Made by a program: the position numbers and the translations under genes. Source: Gallionella sp. (GTDB lineage Bacteria > Pseudomonadota > Gammaproteobacteria > Burkholderiales > Gallionellaceae). From it: a stretch of DNA of 37,837 nucleotides. Positions within the stretch are counted from its first letter, which is position 1; the number at the start of each line of letters is the position of its first letter. This document shows, piece after piece, positions 1-9,932 of the stretch. Location of the stretch: positions 1 through 37,837 of the forward strand of contig JAQTTV010000031.1 of NCBI GenBank assembly GCA_028710565.1, in the 5' to 3' direction. Under the pieces are notes generated by a model. That model was not told the DNA's origin and made no database searches. It saw nothing but the letters and a program-made list of their open reading frames with translations.

Positions 1-103
1 GATTCCTCGCCAGAAAATGAAATATCGTTCACTCGCCAAGGGGTTTGCAGGCCAAGTGCCATACTAAATAATGTTGTGCTATTCACGCTTCAATTATCGC
101 ATT

Positions 104-156
104 ACCCACTACAAATCACATAGAGCCGCATGGGTTCTATGTGATTTACAGTGGGT
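104..156. repeat. Palindromic host repeat, two-arm copy
   Basis: Two arms face each other around a four-base GCAT loop: ACCCACTACAAATCACATAG on the left and CTATGTGATTTACAGTGGGT on the right. Single arms of the same sequence recur at 21880-21906 and 27285-27313. In all three places the arm lies just outside a CCCC-TTSAA-GGGG palindrome. It would form a strong hairpin in RNA or single-stranded DNA. Confidence 0.8.
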
Positions 157-212
157 GAAACGCGGTTATACCCCACCCCCACCCCCACCCCCATCCTAAC
201 CTTCCCCCTGAA

Positions 213-506
213 GGCATAGGTATCTACACAACTTTCAATCATTTTGGAATAAGGGTGTATTAAACTTTTCATTCAAAAACAACAACATCCGAATATCTTG
301 ATTTGAACCCAGACTCTCCTCGCCCACTTGTGGGAGAGGGGCAGGGGGAGAGGGTGCGCCGACGGCGCGAATTGCATCCAGACAAGGGCATGTGCAACGC
401 GCCCCCTACAAATTATGAAGCATGTTGTTTTTAAATGAAATTCTACCCCCACCCTAACCCTCCCCCTGCTAGGGTGAGGGAACAAAGTTGTGTAGATACC
501 TATGCC
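213..506. mobile_element. MITE copy A (294 bp, IS4-related termini)
   Basis: The element starts GGCATAGGTATCTACACAA and ends with the exact inverse; the inverted match runs 23 bases. It is flanked by direct repeats CTGAA at 208-212 and 507-511. Because CTGAA is not its own inverse, these are true target duplications and not an extension of the terminal repeat. No credible gene lies inside. Near-identical elements are at 17558-17846 and 27332-27625. This copy is the most diverged (e.g. gggtgcgccgacggcgcg where the others have gggtacgccgacggagcg). The first 19 bases equal the ends of the IS4 element at 17925-19290, so that IS or a relative probably moved it. Confidence 0.85.
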
Positions 507-555
507 CTGAAGGGGAAGGGACTATCACCTTCTCCCTAAAGCCATTCAACGCGCA

Positions 556-1764
556 CTATCCGTGATAGGGGTGTGTATCTAACGCAAAATCAATCAGCTT
601 CCCCTGATGCTCAATCAGTACCTGTGCCACGATGCCTTCTCGTGCCATTTCGGCGACGATGTCTTTGGCGCGCCATTGTGTGGGAATAATCACCACATCG
701 ACGGGTTGAGATTTCAGTACATCCCGAAACACAATTTCCTGCCCTGTGCCTGGCACAAACGTATCTGCTTTGTCGGGGTCGGAGTCCACTACCAGCGGGA
801 AGCGGACGGCATCTGCACCAAACTGATGGATAAAGGCCGCCGCTTTGCCCGTGCCACCCCAAATTGCGACACGTTGCCCCGCTGCTGCCAGCGCGTCGAG
901 TTGCGTGCGTATGGTTGTGCGGCTGACTTCGGCTCGTGCTGCAAACTGGTTGGCGGCTTGCGCACGGTTGCGTAATGCGTCTGGCACGTGCAACTGCACC
1001 AGCGCGTAAACCACTTCGCCGTCATAGCCATGTGACAACGCCATGACTTCGCCTGCACGCTTCATCAGGGTGCGGAATGACGTGGTGGTGAAATGTGAGG
1101 TGTGTTCATAGAAAAAATCTGCGAGGCGATTGGTTTCAAATACCCGATCTATGCACGGTACTTCTGCAAACAGATAGCAGGGTTTATTCTGCATCGCCGC
1201 GCCCCACGCCAGTTGTTCCAGCAATACCGCAGGGTCGAGCAAATGCTCCAACACGTGGCGGATAACGATTGCGTCGGGCGCAAAATCAGGCACATCGGTC
1301 AAAGGATGGAAATAGCGCGCATGGAATTCAACGCCGCGTCCCGTTTCGGTACTGGCATTGGGATCGAAGCCAGCAAAACGCCCCCCCTCACAGGCTTCCC
1401 CCAAACCGCGTAAAAAATGTCCTTCACCGCAGCCAATTTCAACCACAGTGGGTTGCGGCGGTAAATTTCCCAGCAATATGTCACGCGTGGCAGCCAAATG
1501 TCCCTTCCAAATAGAGCCTGCGTTATACATGCGGTTGGGGTTGTTCTCGTAGGGAATCGCATCGTAAGAAAACGACCGATTCCAAACATGGGTGCAGCGG
1601 GGACATTGCACAAAATCTTGTGGATGACGCGGCATCGCTTGCGCGGCGGCGGCTGTGGCGGGCCATCCTAAGGTTGCCAAGGGTTGTGCGCCACCATCGA
1701 AGAAGGGTGCGGCGACACTGTGGTTGCAAACGGGGCAGATAGCCGAAATAAGGTTAAATTTCAT
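556..1764 (-). CDS. Class I SAM methyltransferase, NDP-sugar C-methyltransferase type
   Basis: The 402-residue protein has the three-part layout of nucleotide-sugar C-methyltransferases. An N-terminal zinc-binding module has cysteine pairs C10/C13 and C54/C57. A Rossmann SAM-binding core carries [11 protein letters not shown] at 107-117. A C-terminal domain begins near [13 protein letters not shown], the part that binds the sugar nucleotide in this family. Known members add a methyl group to carbon 3 of a 4-keto sugar nucleotide. The start codon overlaps the stop of the upstream UXS-like gene by four bases (ATGA), so the two are translationally coupled. An AAAGG stretch lies upstream. The substrate here is inferred; a 4-keto pentose or hexose is plausible. 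It is the last gene of the operon. Confidence 0.82.
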   Translation of the reverse strand: MKFNLISAICPVCNHSVAAPFFDGGAQPLATLGWPATAAAAQAMPRHPQDFVQCPRCTHVWNRSFSYDAIPYENNPNRMYNAGSIWKGHLAATRDILLGNLPPQPTVVEIGCGEGHFLRGLGEACEGGRFAGFDPNASTETGRGVEFHARYFHPLTDVPDFAPDAIVIRHVLEHLLDPAVLLEQLAWGAAMQNKPCYLFAEVPCIDRVFETNRLADFFYEHTSHFTTTSFRTLMKRAGEVMALSHGYDGEVVYALVQLHVPDALRNRAQAANQFAARAEVSRTTIRTQLDALAAAGQRVAIWGGTGKAAAFIHQFGADAVRFPLVVDSDPDKADTFVPGTGQEIVFRDVLKSQPVDVVIIPTQWRAKDIVAEMAREGIVAQVLIEHQGKLIDFALDTHPYHG

Positions 1765-2699
1765 GGTGACACGACCTTTCTAAAATAGGCGATGGTTTCT
1801 TTCAGACCATCTTCAAGTTCGACTTTAGGTTCCCAGCCTAGTGTGGATTTGGCTAGGCTGATATCGGGTTGGCGTTGCGTGGGATCATCTTGTGGTAAAG
1901 GACAAAATACCAGCTCGCTTTTGGAGTTCGTCAATCGCAACACCGTTTCGGCAAGTTCGCGTATGGTGAACTCATTGGGGTTGCCCAGATTGATCGGGCC
2001 GATGGCGACATCCTGATTCATCATGCCGACCATCCCCGCAATCAAGTCATCTACGTAGCAAAACGAGCGCGTCTGCTGCCCGTCGCCATACAGGGTAATC
2101 GGCTTGCCCTGTAGTGCCTGCATAATGAAGTTGCTGACCACGCGCCCATCGTTGGGGTGCATACGCGGTCCATAGGTATTGAAGATGCGGATGACCCGAA
2201 TATCTACTTGGGCTTGGCGGTGGTAGTCAAAAAACAGCGTTTCTGCACAACGCTTGCCCTCGTCGTAGCAAGCGCGTCGCCCGATAGGATTGACGTTGCC
2301 CCAGTAGCTTTCCTGTTGCGGGTGCATCTCTGGATCGCCATACACTTCCGAAGTCGATGCTTGCAAAATTCGGGCCTTCCGACGTTTCGCCAGACCCAGC
2401 ATATTGATCGCGCCCAACACCGAAGTTTTGGTGGTGGCGATGGGGTCGTTCTGATAATGCACGGGACTGGCGGGACACGCCAAATTGTAGATGCGGTTCA
2501 CCTCCACATACAGCGGCAGCCAGACATCATGGCGTATCAATTCAAACCGCTTGTGTCCCAATAAATGGCGGATATTATCTTTGCTGCCCGTGTAAAAATT
2601 ATCCACGCACAGCACCTCTTGCCCGTCGGCGATGAGGCGGTCACACAAATGGGAGCCTAAAAAGCCCGCGCCACCTGTAATCAATGTTGCTGGCATCAT
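1761..2699 (-). CDS. UDP-glucuronate decarboxylase-like NAD-dependent epimerase/dehydratase
   Basis: This 312-residue extended short-chain dehydrogenase closely resembles UDP-xylose synthases. The NAD-binding loop GGAGFLG is at 9-15, the catalytic TSE at 116-118, and the Y-x3-K pair at Y145/K149 in ACYDEGKR. The stretches [13 protein letters not shown] and [10 protein letters not shown] are hallmarks of UXS enzymes. The expected reaction is UDP-glucuronate to UDP-xylose plus CO2 through a UDP-4-keto-pentose. It overlaps both the upstream and downstream genes at their start and stop codons. Sitting between a glycosyltransferase and a sugar C-methyltransferase, it probably feeds a dedicated sugar to them. 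Other decarboxylases or epimerases of this family cannot be fully excluded. Confidence 0.85.
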   Translation of the reverse strand: MMPATLITGGAGFLGSHLCDRLIADGQEVLCVDNFYTGSKDNIRHLLGHKRFELIRHDVWLPLYVEVNRIYNLACPASPVHYQNDPIATTKTSVLGAINMLGLAKRRKARILQASTSEVYGDPEMHPQQESYWGNVNPIGRRACYDEGKRCAETLFFDYHRQAQVDIRVIRIFNTYGPRMHPNDGRVVSNFIMQALQGKPITLYGDGQQTRSFCYVDDLIAGMVGMMNQDVAIGPINLGNPNEFTIRELAETVLRLTNSKSELVFCPLPQDDPTQRQPDISLAKSTLGWEPKVELEDGLKETIAYFRKVVSP

Positions 2700-4870
2700 G
2701 CTGCTGCTCCTAGTTTGTCATGCCACATGCCCCACAGGGCGGCTTCAAAATGTTGTGCAAAACGCGGTGCATCAAACAGCGGCGATGCCATCACTTGGGG
2801 ACGTAGCCGCCCGCGCAAGGCTGCGAGCGCATCGAGATCGACCGCAAACGCAATGGCTTTGGCGACATAATCCGCTTCATCTTGTGCCACCCAGGCCGAT
2901 AAGCCTGCATTATGCGCAATGGTCTCGCCCACGTGCGCCAGAAAGTGATCGCCCCGTTTGGTCAGGACAGGTACGCCCATCCATACCGCTTCTACGCTGG
3001 TGGTGCCGCCAGGATAGGGGAAAGGGTCGAGTGCCATATCGACACGTTGGTAAGCCGCGAGCAATTCGGCGCGCGGTGAGCTGCCCTCTAGGATCAATCT
3101 ATCCGCCGCAATGCCGTGTGCTTCAAATCGTTGCAGAGTGGTGGCACAGGTCTGTGCATCGTTAAGTTGTTTGGTTTTTAGGAACAAGCGCGCATGGGGG
3201 AGGGCGTGGAGTATCCGCGACCACAATGCCACCACGGCATCATTCATTTTAGCCAGATTATTGAAACATCCGAAAGTGAGGTCGCCATGGATGAGCGCGG
3301 GGAGCGGCGCAACTTCAATATCCACATTGGGCGGCGTAAAGCACAAATAGGTTTCTGGCAATCGCCAGACGGTTTCGGTGAAATGGTTGGCTTCAGCTTC
3401 AGGCACGACCCACGGGTCGGCAATCAAATAATCCATCTGCGCCACGCCTGTGGTGGCAAAGTAGCCCAACCAGCTTGCTTGCACGGGTGCGGGCTGCCAC
3501 GCAAACACGGGCAAGCGGTTGTGTGCCGTGTGACCTGCCAAGTCGATCAAAATATCAATGCCATCGTCTTGGATGCGCTGGACTAATCGCGCATCTGACA
3601 GCCCGTACGCGGGATGCCAAACGTGACAATGTGATTTGATTTGTTCGGTAAGGCTATCGCAGCGCGGGTGCGTCGGATAGGCAAAAATTTCCAGTCGCCC
3701 AGCCGCTTGGGTCTTCAATGCCGAAAGTATGCTGGCGATAAAATAGCCAACAGGGTGACTGTTCAAATCGCCCGATACTAAACCTACGCGCAAACAGGAC
3801 TTCGGTGTTGCGACAGAAGGCCGCAATGCACGTACTTGCCTCGTTACACACTCGCCGTAACGCTGTGCTTCCGCTCGCAAATTGGTCATCGGCTGGTTGA
3901 TGGCGTAATTCAACGTAAACAACAAATTGCTATGGGCATCCGTGAACGCAGGAGCGAGCGTCAGCGCGCGTCGATAGTGCGTGACTGCCTCATCAAACTG
4001 CCCCAGATCATGCAGTGCATTCCCTAAGTCACTCTGCGCTTTGGCGGCATCGGGTTGAATCGCCACCGCACGGCGATAGCTCTCCGTCGCAGCTTGTAAT
4101 TGCCCCAACGCGCTGAGTGCATTGCCCAAATTGCCATGCGCTTCGGCAAAGTCTGGTTTAAGGGCTAATGCACGACGGCAACTATCCGCTGAGTCCTGAA
4201 ACTTCCCTAAGCCATAAAGCACATTCCCTAAGTTGCTATGCGCCTCGGCATAATCTGGTTTTAGCTTAATCGCGCTGCGATAACTTGCCATCGCCGCGTC
4301 CAATAGCCCCAACTCTTGCAACACATTCCCCAGATTGCTGTACACCTCGGCGTAGTTGGGATTGAGCTTCAAAGCGGCTTGATAACTGGCAACCGCGCTT
4401 TCCAATTGACCCAGTACTCTTAATGCGTTGCCGAGCAAAATATGCACATCGGTCAGTTTAGGCTGGATTTTCAATGCTCGGCTAAAGCTAGCCACTGCTT
4501 CTGCGACGCGCCCCGCATGGTGCAGCGCGTTGCCTAAATTTATGTGGGCATGCACATCTTGCGGCACAAACTCTGTAGCTTGCTGTAGTACGGGAATCAC
4601 GTCCTTACCTTGCGCAAGCAGCGCAATCGCCAAGGCTTTCCAGGTTTCGGCTGAATTCGGATAGTGTTTGAGCAACAAACGTGATTGCTTTTCCAATTCC
4701 AAATACCGCCCCGCATGATGCAAGGTAGCGAGCTGGTTAAAGTCGGTAGGTGTAGGCTGAGGCGTGCGACTGACCGTGGTCTGCGCCTCAACTTGAGCGG
4801 CACAGCATTTCTTGAATTTTTTGCCGCTGCCACAAGGACATGGGTCATTCCTGCCTGGTTTTACGTTCAA
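2696..4870 (-). CDS. SEC-C/TPR/O-GlcNAc-transferase-like (GT41) protein
   Basis: The protein has 724 residues from a TTG start at 4870, chosen because AAAGGA lies seven bases upstream and an ATG in another frame does not continue. Residues 4-23 form a SEC-C zinc motif ([14 protein letters not shown]). About seven to eight TPR repeats cover roughly 40-310, several nearly identical ([22 protein letters not shown]). A GT41 catalytic region follows from about 358, with [12 protein letters not shown] at 367-378, FNNLAKM at 536-542 and [18 protein letters not shown] near 615-632, matching OGT/SPINDLY landmarks. GT41 enzymes attach a sugar from a nucleotide donor to serine or threonine of proteins. 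It heads a three-gene overlapping operon with sugar-modifying enzymes, so it probably glycosylates a protein with a special sugar. The target is unknown. Confidence 0.85.
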   Translation of the reverse strand: MNVKPGRNDPCPCGSGKKFKKCCAAQVEAQTTVSRTPQPTPTDFNQLATLHHAGRYLELEKQSRLLLKHYPNSAETWKALAIALLAQGKDVIPVLQQATEFVPQDVHAHINLGNALHHAGRVAEAVASFSRALKIQPKLTDVHILLGNALRVLGQLESAVASYQAALKLNPNYAEVYSNLGNVLQELGLLDAAMASYRSAIKLKPDYAEAHSNLGNVLYGLGKFQDSADSCRRALALKPDFAEAHGNLGNALSALGQLQAATESYRRAVAIQPDAAKAQSDLGNALHDLGQFDEAVTHYRRALTLAPAFTDAHSNLLFTLNYAINQPMTNLRAEAQRYGECVTRQVRALRPSVATPKSCLRVGLVSGDLNSHPVGYFIASILSALKTQAAGRLEIFAYPTHPRCDSLTEQIKSHCHVWHPAYGLSDARLVQRIQDDGIDILIDLAGHTAHNRLPVFAWQPAPVQASWLGYFATTGVAQMDYLIADPWVVPEAEANHFTETVWRLPETYLCFTPPNVDIEVAPLPALIHGDLTFGCFNNLAKMNDAVVALWSRILHALPHARLFLKTKQLNDAQTCATTLQRFEAHGIAADRLILEGSSPRAELLAAYQRVDMALDPFPYPGGTTSVEAVWMGVPVLTKRGDHFLAHVGETIAHNAGLSAWVAQDEADYVAKAIAFAVDLDALAALRGRLRPQVMASPLFDAPRFAQHFEAALWGMWHDKLGAAA

Positions 4871-4934
4871 TTCTCATTCCTTTATGAACAGCGATGTGCC
4901 ATATCGTGTTTTGTATGCCGACCTTTGTCACTTA

Positions 4935-5066
4935 GGAAGGCACTGATTAAATCCGTTCGCCCTGAGTATGTCGAAGGGTGAATGGGTTTAATCTTTTGAT
5001 TTAATTAAATATTTCGTTCATAGTTCGACAAGCTCACCGCGAACGGAGGATTTAATCAGTGTTTCC
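4935..5066. repeat. Dispersed element, GTTCGACAAGCTCA family, copy 1
   Basis: The element has inverted ends, GGAAGGCACTGATTAAATCC at 4935-4954 and GGATTTAATCAGTGTTTCC at 5048-5066. Just inside lie GTTCGCCCTGAG and its counterpart CGCGAACGG, and the centre holds TTCGACAAGCTCACC. There is no gene inside. Relatives are at 20818-20896 (inside cbbO), 32649-32910 and 37364-37513. The GTTCGACAAGCTCA core is widespread in bacterial genomes. The AT-rich outer ends seen here make it look like a small mobile or REP-type element. Confidence 0.75.
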
Positions 5067-5153
5067 TTGGGACAAATGGGCGTGGCTTTGCAAGGGCGCG
5101 ATTATACCTGTGCGCTGCATTATTGAAGGGTAGGGCGTGGCGATTAAACCGAG

Positions 5154-5513
5154 CTATTGAACGTGCGTTTTTTCGGTGGCGAATTCTTTGATGTCGCGAT
5201 TGAGGAAAAACGCGATGATGGTACGAATCACAACAATGCCGCCAAGAATGGCAAGCGATTGCCAACTGGGGATGATGATGGTTTGAATGATGTCGCCTGC
5301 GAGGAAGAAATCCAAGCCGAGCGCAATCTTTTCGCCGATTGCAAGGCGGATGCGGCTGATGGGAAGGGGTTTAATGGCTTTATCAAATACCGACCGAAAT
5401 CGTAACAACAATTTGATTAAGCCTTCAACCGCGCCCCATAGCACGATGAGTATGCCAACCAGCTCCGTCCAAGGGACAATCAATGCGACTAATTCGACCA
5501 GCCATTCATGCAT
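5154..5513 (-). CDS. DUF1622 family membrane protein
   Basis: The 119-residue protein has three hydrophobic stretches: about 8-28 (VALIVPWTELVGILIVLWGA), 61-80 (IALGLDFFLAGDIIQTIIIP) and 84-102 (SLAILGGIVVIRTIIAFFL). This pattern and the LDFFLAGDIIQT motif identify the DUF1622 family of small inner-membrane proteins, whose function is unknown. AGGAG lies just upstream of the ATG. It is a single gene between repeat copy 1 and the peroxiredoxin, and nothing ties it to either neighbour. Confidence 0.8.
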   Translation of the reverse strand: MHEWLVELVALIVPWTELVGILIVLWGAVEGLIKLLLRFRSVFDKAIKPLPISRIRLAIGEKIALGLDFFLAGDIIQTIIIPSWQSLAILGGIVVIRTIIAFFLNRDIKEFATEKTHVQ

Positions 5514-5685
5514 GATAGCTCCTAGCAGGCTGCTGCAAAACTATTACGCTCGCCGATACTGTGTCAAAAAGTGGCTCAAAATGCTCATTTACTTGATGTA
5601 AATTCCGCTTTTTCGCCCCTTTTTTCCTTGTCTCGGCTTCGCTCATAACGTTTTTCATCAGTCTGTTAGAACGGAACAAGAGGGA

Positions 5686-6288
5686 TTACAGTGCGCCTGC
5701 GTTTTCTGCCAAATAAGCGGCAACACCTGCTGTAGAAGCCTTCATGCCTGCTTTGCCTTTGTTCCAACCTGCTGGGCAAACTTCACCGTGGGTTTCGTGG
5801 AATTGCAGTGCGTCAACCATGCGCAACATTTCGTCGATGTCACGACCCAATGGCAAATCATTGACCACTTGATGACGCACGACACCTGCTGCGTCGATCA
5901 GGAAAGAGCCGCGCAATGCCACGCCCGCTGCATGTTCTACGTCGTATGCTTGGCAAATTTCATGTTTGATGTCAGCCACCAGTGGATAGCCTACTTGACC
6001 GATACCGCCATTGTTCACGGGTGTGTTTTTCCATGCCAAATGGGTGAACTGGGAGTCGATGGACACACCAATCACTTCTACATTGCGGCTTTTGAATTCA
6101 GCCAAACGGTGATCAAATGCGATCAATTCGGAAGGACAAACGAAGGTGAAATCCAGTGGGTAGAAGAAAATTACCGCTACTTTGCCAGCGATAAAACTCT
6201 TCAAATTAAAGGTTTCGTTGATTTCGTTGTTGCCCATGACAGCAACTGCATTGAAATCGGGTGCGGACTTACCAACTAAAACTGCCAT
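5686..6288 (-). CDS. Typical 2-Cys peroxiredoxin (AhpC/Prx1 type)
   Basis: The 200-residue thioredoxin-fold protein carries the peroxidatic cysteine C51 in DFTFVCPSE and the resolving cysteine C171 in GEVCPAGW. It reduces hydrogen peroxide and organic peroxides using thioredoxin or AhpF-like donors. The GGIGQVGYPL loop at 94-103 matches sensitive 2-Cys peroxiredoxins, though no YF-type tail is present. AGGAG at 6295-6299 sets the start. It is divergent from the gmhA/diaA gene, with 214 bases between them. No ahpF or oxyR is adjacent. A peroxide defence role suits an organism living at the oxygen boundary. Confidence 0.93.
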   Translation of the reverse strand: MAVLVGKSAPDFNAVAVMGNNEINETFNLKSFIAGKVAVIFFYPLDFTFVCPSELIAFDHRLAEFKSRNVEVIGVSIDSQFTHLAWKNTPVNNGGIGQVGYPLVADIKHEICQAYDVEHAAGVALRGSFLIDAAGVVRHQVVNDLPLGRDIDEMLRMVDALQFHETHGEVCPAGWNKGKAGMKASTAGVAAYLAENAGAL

Positions 6289-6448
6289 TTTGATCTCCTA
6301 AAAGGTGGGGGTAAAGCGTCAATTTAGGCTATTTACCCTGATTAAGTCAACTATTTCTCGTGTCAGGTTTGTGACAATCGGGCGAATGGCGAGCGCGGGC
6401 AAGGGGTGTGGCGTTCAAACTCACTATGGTGCTCACCTTGGGGCGTGA

Positions 6449-7090
<642 letters not shown>

Positions 7091-7091
7091 A

Positions 7092-7676
7092 ATGAAAAAA
7101 TTAGTATTGGCAGGGTTGGTGGTGATGGCGGCGAGCAGCCTACAGGGCTGCATTTCTTTACCTGTGCTGGCACTGGCAGGCGTGGGCACAACGGGGGTAA
7201 TCATGGCGCAGGATCGCCGTACCAGTGGCGTGTTTATTGAAGATGAAGCCATTGAAAATAAAGCGATCAGCAGCATAGGCAAGGGCATTCCTAAGGGGGC
7301 TACACACATCAATGTCACCAGTTTTAACCGCAATGTATTGATCAGTGGCGAAGCCTTGACCAATGCGGATCGTGCCGAAGTGGCTAGATTGGTGGGGAAT
7401 GTGACGAATGTCCGCAATGTGTATAACGAAGTGGTGGTCGCACCATTGTCCTCTACCTCGTCCCGCAGTAATGACACCATGATTACGGGTGATGTCAAAA
7501 TGGGCTTTACGCAAACGTCAAACTTCAGTGCCGATCACGTTAAAGTTGTCACCGAAGCAGGCACGGTCTTCTTGATGGGACTGGTCGATCACAATGAAGC
7601 GTCTATCGCCACCGATGTTGCCAGTCGCACCAATAACGTGCAACGTGTCGTTAAATTGTTTGAATACATCGACTAA
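7092..7676 (+). CDS. dolP: BON-domain outer-membrane lipoprotein (DolP/YraP-like)
   Basis: The start at 7092 is chosen over an upstream in-frame ATG. It gives a proper lipoprotein signal (MKKLVLAGLVVMAASSLQGC, lipobox cysteine C20) and is preceded by GGGAGAG. The 194-residue product continues with two BON domains, about 50-120 and 130-194, each with the V..V..G.V pattern (e.g. VFLMGLVDHNEA). DolP proteins sit in the outer membrane and help maintain envelope integrity, partly by binding phospholipid at division sites. The gene follows gmhA/diaA almost without a gap, the conserved proteobacterial order. Confidence 0.85.
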   Translation: MKKLVLAGLVVMAASSLQGCISLPVLALAGVGTTGVIMAQDRRTSGVFIEDEAIENKAISSIGKGIPKGATHINVTSFNRNVLISGEALTNADRAEVARLVGNVTNVRNVYNEVVVAPLSSTSSRSNDTMITGDVKMGFTQTSNFSADHVKVVTEAGTVFLMGLVDHNEASIATDVASRTNNVQRVVKLFEYID

Positions 7677-7682
7677 CGGGCG

Positions 7683-8177
7683 ATGATGGGTATGTATGCT
7701 ACACCCAGCTTTGAGCAAAAAATCACGCCACTTTCTGAATTGGAAGCCCGCGTCGCCCAACTGCCGCGCCCGCTGGTGTTTACCAATGGCTGTTTCGATG
7801 TGCTGCATCGCGGTCATGTGACCTATCTGGCACAGGCGCGCGCATTGGGCGCGTCGCTGGTGTTAGGCGTGAACAGCGATGCGTCGGTCAAACGCCAAGG
7901 CAAAGGGGCGGACAGACCGATTAACGCCGAGGCTGACCGCATGATGGTGTTGGCGGCACTGGAAGCGGTGAGTTTGGTGGTGGTGTTTGACGAGGACACC
8001 CCGCTGAATTTGATCTTGGCATGTCAACCCGATATGCTGGTCAAAGGGGGCGATTGGTCGGTGGATCGCATCGTGGGCGCGCCAGAAGTGCAAGGCTGGG
8101 GCGGCTCGGTACACAGCATTCCTTTCCTACATGAACGCTCCACGACCGCCTTGCTGCAAAAAATTCGCGCTTTGTAA
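7683..8177 (+). CDS. rfaE2: D-glycero-beta-D-manno-heptose 1-phosphate adenylyltransferase
   Basis: The 164-residue nucleotidyltransferase carries the FTNGCFDVLHRGH signature, with the HxGH nucleotide-binding motif as HRGH, and LVKGGDW near the C-terminus. It makes ADP-heptose from heptose 1-phosphate for lipopolysaccharide core. It is the stand-alone form of what is the C-terminal half of HldE in E. coli; the kinase half is not in this window. Three in-frame ATGs occur within four codons (7683, 7686, 7692). No strong ribosome site separates them, though GATGGG precedes the third. It follows dolP by six bases and is probably cotranscribed. Confidence 0.9.
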   Translation: MMGMYATPSFEQKITPLSELEARVAQLPRPLVFTNGCFDVLHRGHVTYLAQARALGASLVLGVNSDASVKRQGKGADRPINAEADRMMVLAALEAVSLVVVFDEDTPLNLILACQPDMLVKGGDWSVDRIVGAPEVQGWGGSVHSIPFLHERSTTALLQKIRAL

Positions 8178-8203
8178 CACGACGTTTTCACAGGTATCTC
8201 ACC

Positions 8204-8563
8204 ATGACACAACCGACCGAAATTATCCTGCATCAACAATCTCGCACACTGGAATTGGCTTATGAAGATGGTGCTCGCCATCATTTGTCGGCTGAATACT
8301 TGCGTGTTTATTCCCCATCCGCCGAAGTGCGCGGACACGGCGTGGGGCAAGAAGTCCTGCAAGTCGGCAAACAGGCTGTGGGTATTACCGCACTTGATCC
8401 TGTTGGTCAGTACGCCCTGAAAATCACCTTTGATGATGGTCATGACAGCGGGCTGTACACATGGGATTATTTGTACGGGTTGGGGCGGGATGAAGAAATT
8501 TTGTGGCACAACTATTTAAGCCGTCTTGAACAAGCAGGCGCATCGCGTCAAGCAAAAGGATAA
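8204..8563 (+). CDS. DUF971 family protein (gamma-butyrobetaine hydroxylase N-terminal-like)
   Basis: The 119-residue protein is a stand-alone DUF971 domain. [21 protein letters not shown] and [17 protein letters not shown] match the iron-sulfur-scaffold-like N-terminal domain of gamma-butyrobetaine hydroxylases. The G+C-neutral sequence shows no signal peptide or membrane segment. It stops two bases before ubiE. This pairing with ubiE is common in gamma- and betaproteobacteria and suggests a link to quinone synthesis or Fe-S biology, but the biochemical role is unknown. Confidence 0.85.
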   Translation: MTQPTEIILHQQSRTLELAYEDGARHHLSAEYLRVYSPSAEVRGHGVGQEVLQVGKQAVGITALDPVGQYALKITFDDGHDSGLYTWDYLYGLGRDEEILWHNYLSRLEQAGASRQAKG

Positions 8564-8565
8564 TC

Positions 8566-9297
8566 ATGGCAGAAACGCATTTTGGTTTTGAAACCGTCGC
8601 CGAACAAGATAAGGCCAAGCGCGTCGCGGGCGTATTTACCTCCGTCGCCAGCAAATACGACGTGATGAATGATCTGATGTCAGCGGGCTTGCATCGGGTG
8701 TGGAAACGCTTCGCGGTGAGTGTTAGCGGCGTGCGCGAAGGACAGCGCGTGCTGGACGTGGCGGGCGGCTCAGCGGATTTGTCACGCTTATTCCTCAAGA
8801 AAGTCGGCAGTCGCGGACAAGTCGTGCTGACCGACATCAACAACGCCATGCTGCGCGTGGGACGTGACCGCCTGTTGGACGAGGGTATCACCACCCCCGT
8901 GGCACAATGCGACGCGGAACATCTGCCCTTTCCCGACAACTACTTTGACTGCGTCAGCATCGCTTTTGGTTTGCGCAACGTGACCCACAAAGACGCAGCC
9001 TTGCGCGAAATGCAACGGGTGTTAAAGCCTGGCGGGCGGCTGATTGTGCTGGAATTCTCCAAAGTCGCCAAACCGCTGGAAAAAGCCTACGACCTGTACT
9101 CCTTCAAGCTATTACCCGTGATGGGAAAAATTATTGCCGACGACCCCGACAGCTACCGCTACCTCGCCGAATCCATCCGTATGCACCCAGGGCAAGAAGA
9201 ACTCAAACAAATGATGCAAACCGCAGGCTTTGAAAAAGTCGAATACTTCAATATGACAGGCGGCGTGGTCGCGGTGCATAGGGGGTTTAAGTTTTAG
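8566..9297 (+). CDS. ubiE: Ubiquinone/menaquinone biosynthesis C-methyltransferase
   Basis: The 243-residue class I methyltransferase of the UbiE/COQ5 family has [17 protein letters not shown] at the N-terminus, the SAM motif [12 protein letters not shown], and [24 protein letters not shown] in the core, all diagnostic. It methylates the benzoquinone ring in ubiquinone synthesis, or demethylmenaquinone. The length is close to the E. coli enzyme (251). It is the last gene of the gmhA-to-ubiE run; a 93-base gap and a change in gene type follow. Confidence 0.95.
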   Translation: MAETHFGFETVAEQDKAKRVAGVFTSVASKYDVMNDLMSAGLHRVWKRFAVSVSGVREGQRVLDVAGGSADLSRLFLKKVGSRGQVVLTDINNAMLRVGRDRLLDEGITTPVAQCDAEHLPFPDNYFDCVSIAFGLRNVTHKDAALREMQRVLKPGGRLIVLEFSKVAKPLEKAYDLYSFKLLPVMGKIIADDPDSYRYLAESIRMHPGQEELKQMMQTAGFEKVEYFNMTGGVVAVHRGFKF

Positions 9298-9390
9298 GTT
9301 GGTGCTTTCCAATATTTCTTTAAATTTTGCATCATTATCTAACCGTGCTTTTTGTCATGCGAATAATGCAAATCACTACTACTGAAGGGA

Positions 9391-9756
9391 ATGATGATGA
9401 ATGAAATAGTTTTCTTTGAATATGAAGATGTGAAAGTTACGAATTCTCGCTTTATCAGCGGTAGTCAGACATACGCTATGGGTAATGTCACATCAGTCAA
9501 AGCTTTCGAGAAAAAACCAAATAGATTGGGTGGAATTCTAGCGTTGCTTATTGGTCTTCTCTTCTCTGTCAGCGCACCATACGTTGGGCTAACTATTTTG
9601 GTCGTTGCAGCCATCTACCTTTACAAGCAAAAGACGATTTATCACGTCATGCTTTCTACGTCAGGCGGCGAAACAAGTGCACTCAAAACCTACCAGCGAG
9701 AATACTTGGATAAAGTCGTGTCAGCATTGAATAAAGCTATCGTTCACAGAGGCTAG
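9391..9756 (+). CDS. DUF6232-like small membrane protein
   Basis: The product is about 120 residues. The N-terminal half (FFEYEDVKVTNSRFISGSQTYAMGNVTSVKAFEK) looks like the beta-rich start of DUF6232 proteins. Two adjacent hydrophobic stretches follow (about 47-63 and 65-79) before a short cytoplasmic tail. Three ATGs occur in a row at 9391, 9394 and 9397. GAAGGGA ends two bases before the first, so the third has the best spacing. The function is unknown. Its lower G+C than ubiE suggests a separate, perhaps acquired, unit. Confidence 0.65.
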   Translation: MMMNEIVFFEYEDVKVTNSRFISGSQTYAMGNVTSVKAFEKKPNRLGGILALLIGLLFSVSAPYVGLTILVVAAIYLYKQKTIYHVMLSTSGGETSALKTYQREYLDKVVSALNKAIVHRG

Positions 9757-9932
9757 CCTGCGCAATATGCTGTGCTACGTCGTTTCATCATGCGCGAGCA
9801 CTCCCTCCAAAGCCTATATGGAATGCTTTGAGAAAAGGTGTTGAGGATTCTTCCTAGATGCCGCTGACACCTTATAGGCTACTTCAACTCAATCTTTTCA
9901 CCGCCCATTATCAACATTAGGACTTGATTTTC

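Larger units (their letters stand above)
1..555. other. Non-coding repeat-rich left edge
   Basis: This stretch has no convincing complete gene. The first 65 bases are open in one plus-strand frame and could be the end of a gene cut by the window edge (last residues FAGQVPY, stop at 64-66), but nothing identifies a family. The rest is repeats: an inverted repeat at 104-156, a run of CCCCCA units near 172-193, and a MITE at 213-506. Bases 507-555 are the right half of the palindromic target plus the tail of the minus-strand operon. Confidence 0.5.

Noticed and set aside
273..485. Minus-strand open frames within the MITEs (also 17613-18005 and 27392-27664)
   Set aside because: They recur only because the MITE sequence recurs. 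The peptides are low-complexity, with PLPLPLSHKWA from a common G/C-rich repeat, and no ribosome site or family is seen.
4685..4981. Plus-strand frame across the SEC-C region and repeat
   Set aside because: It is antisense to the N-terminus of the TPR/GT41 gene, which has strong domain evidence.
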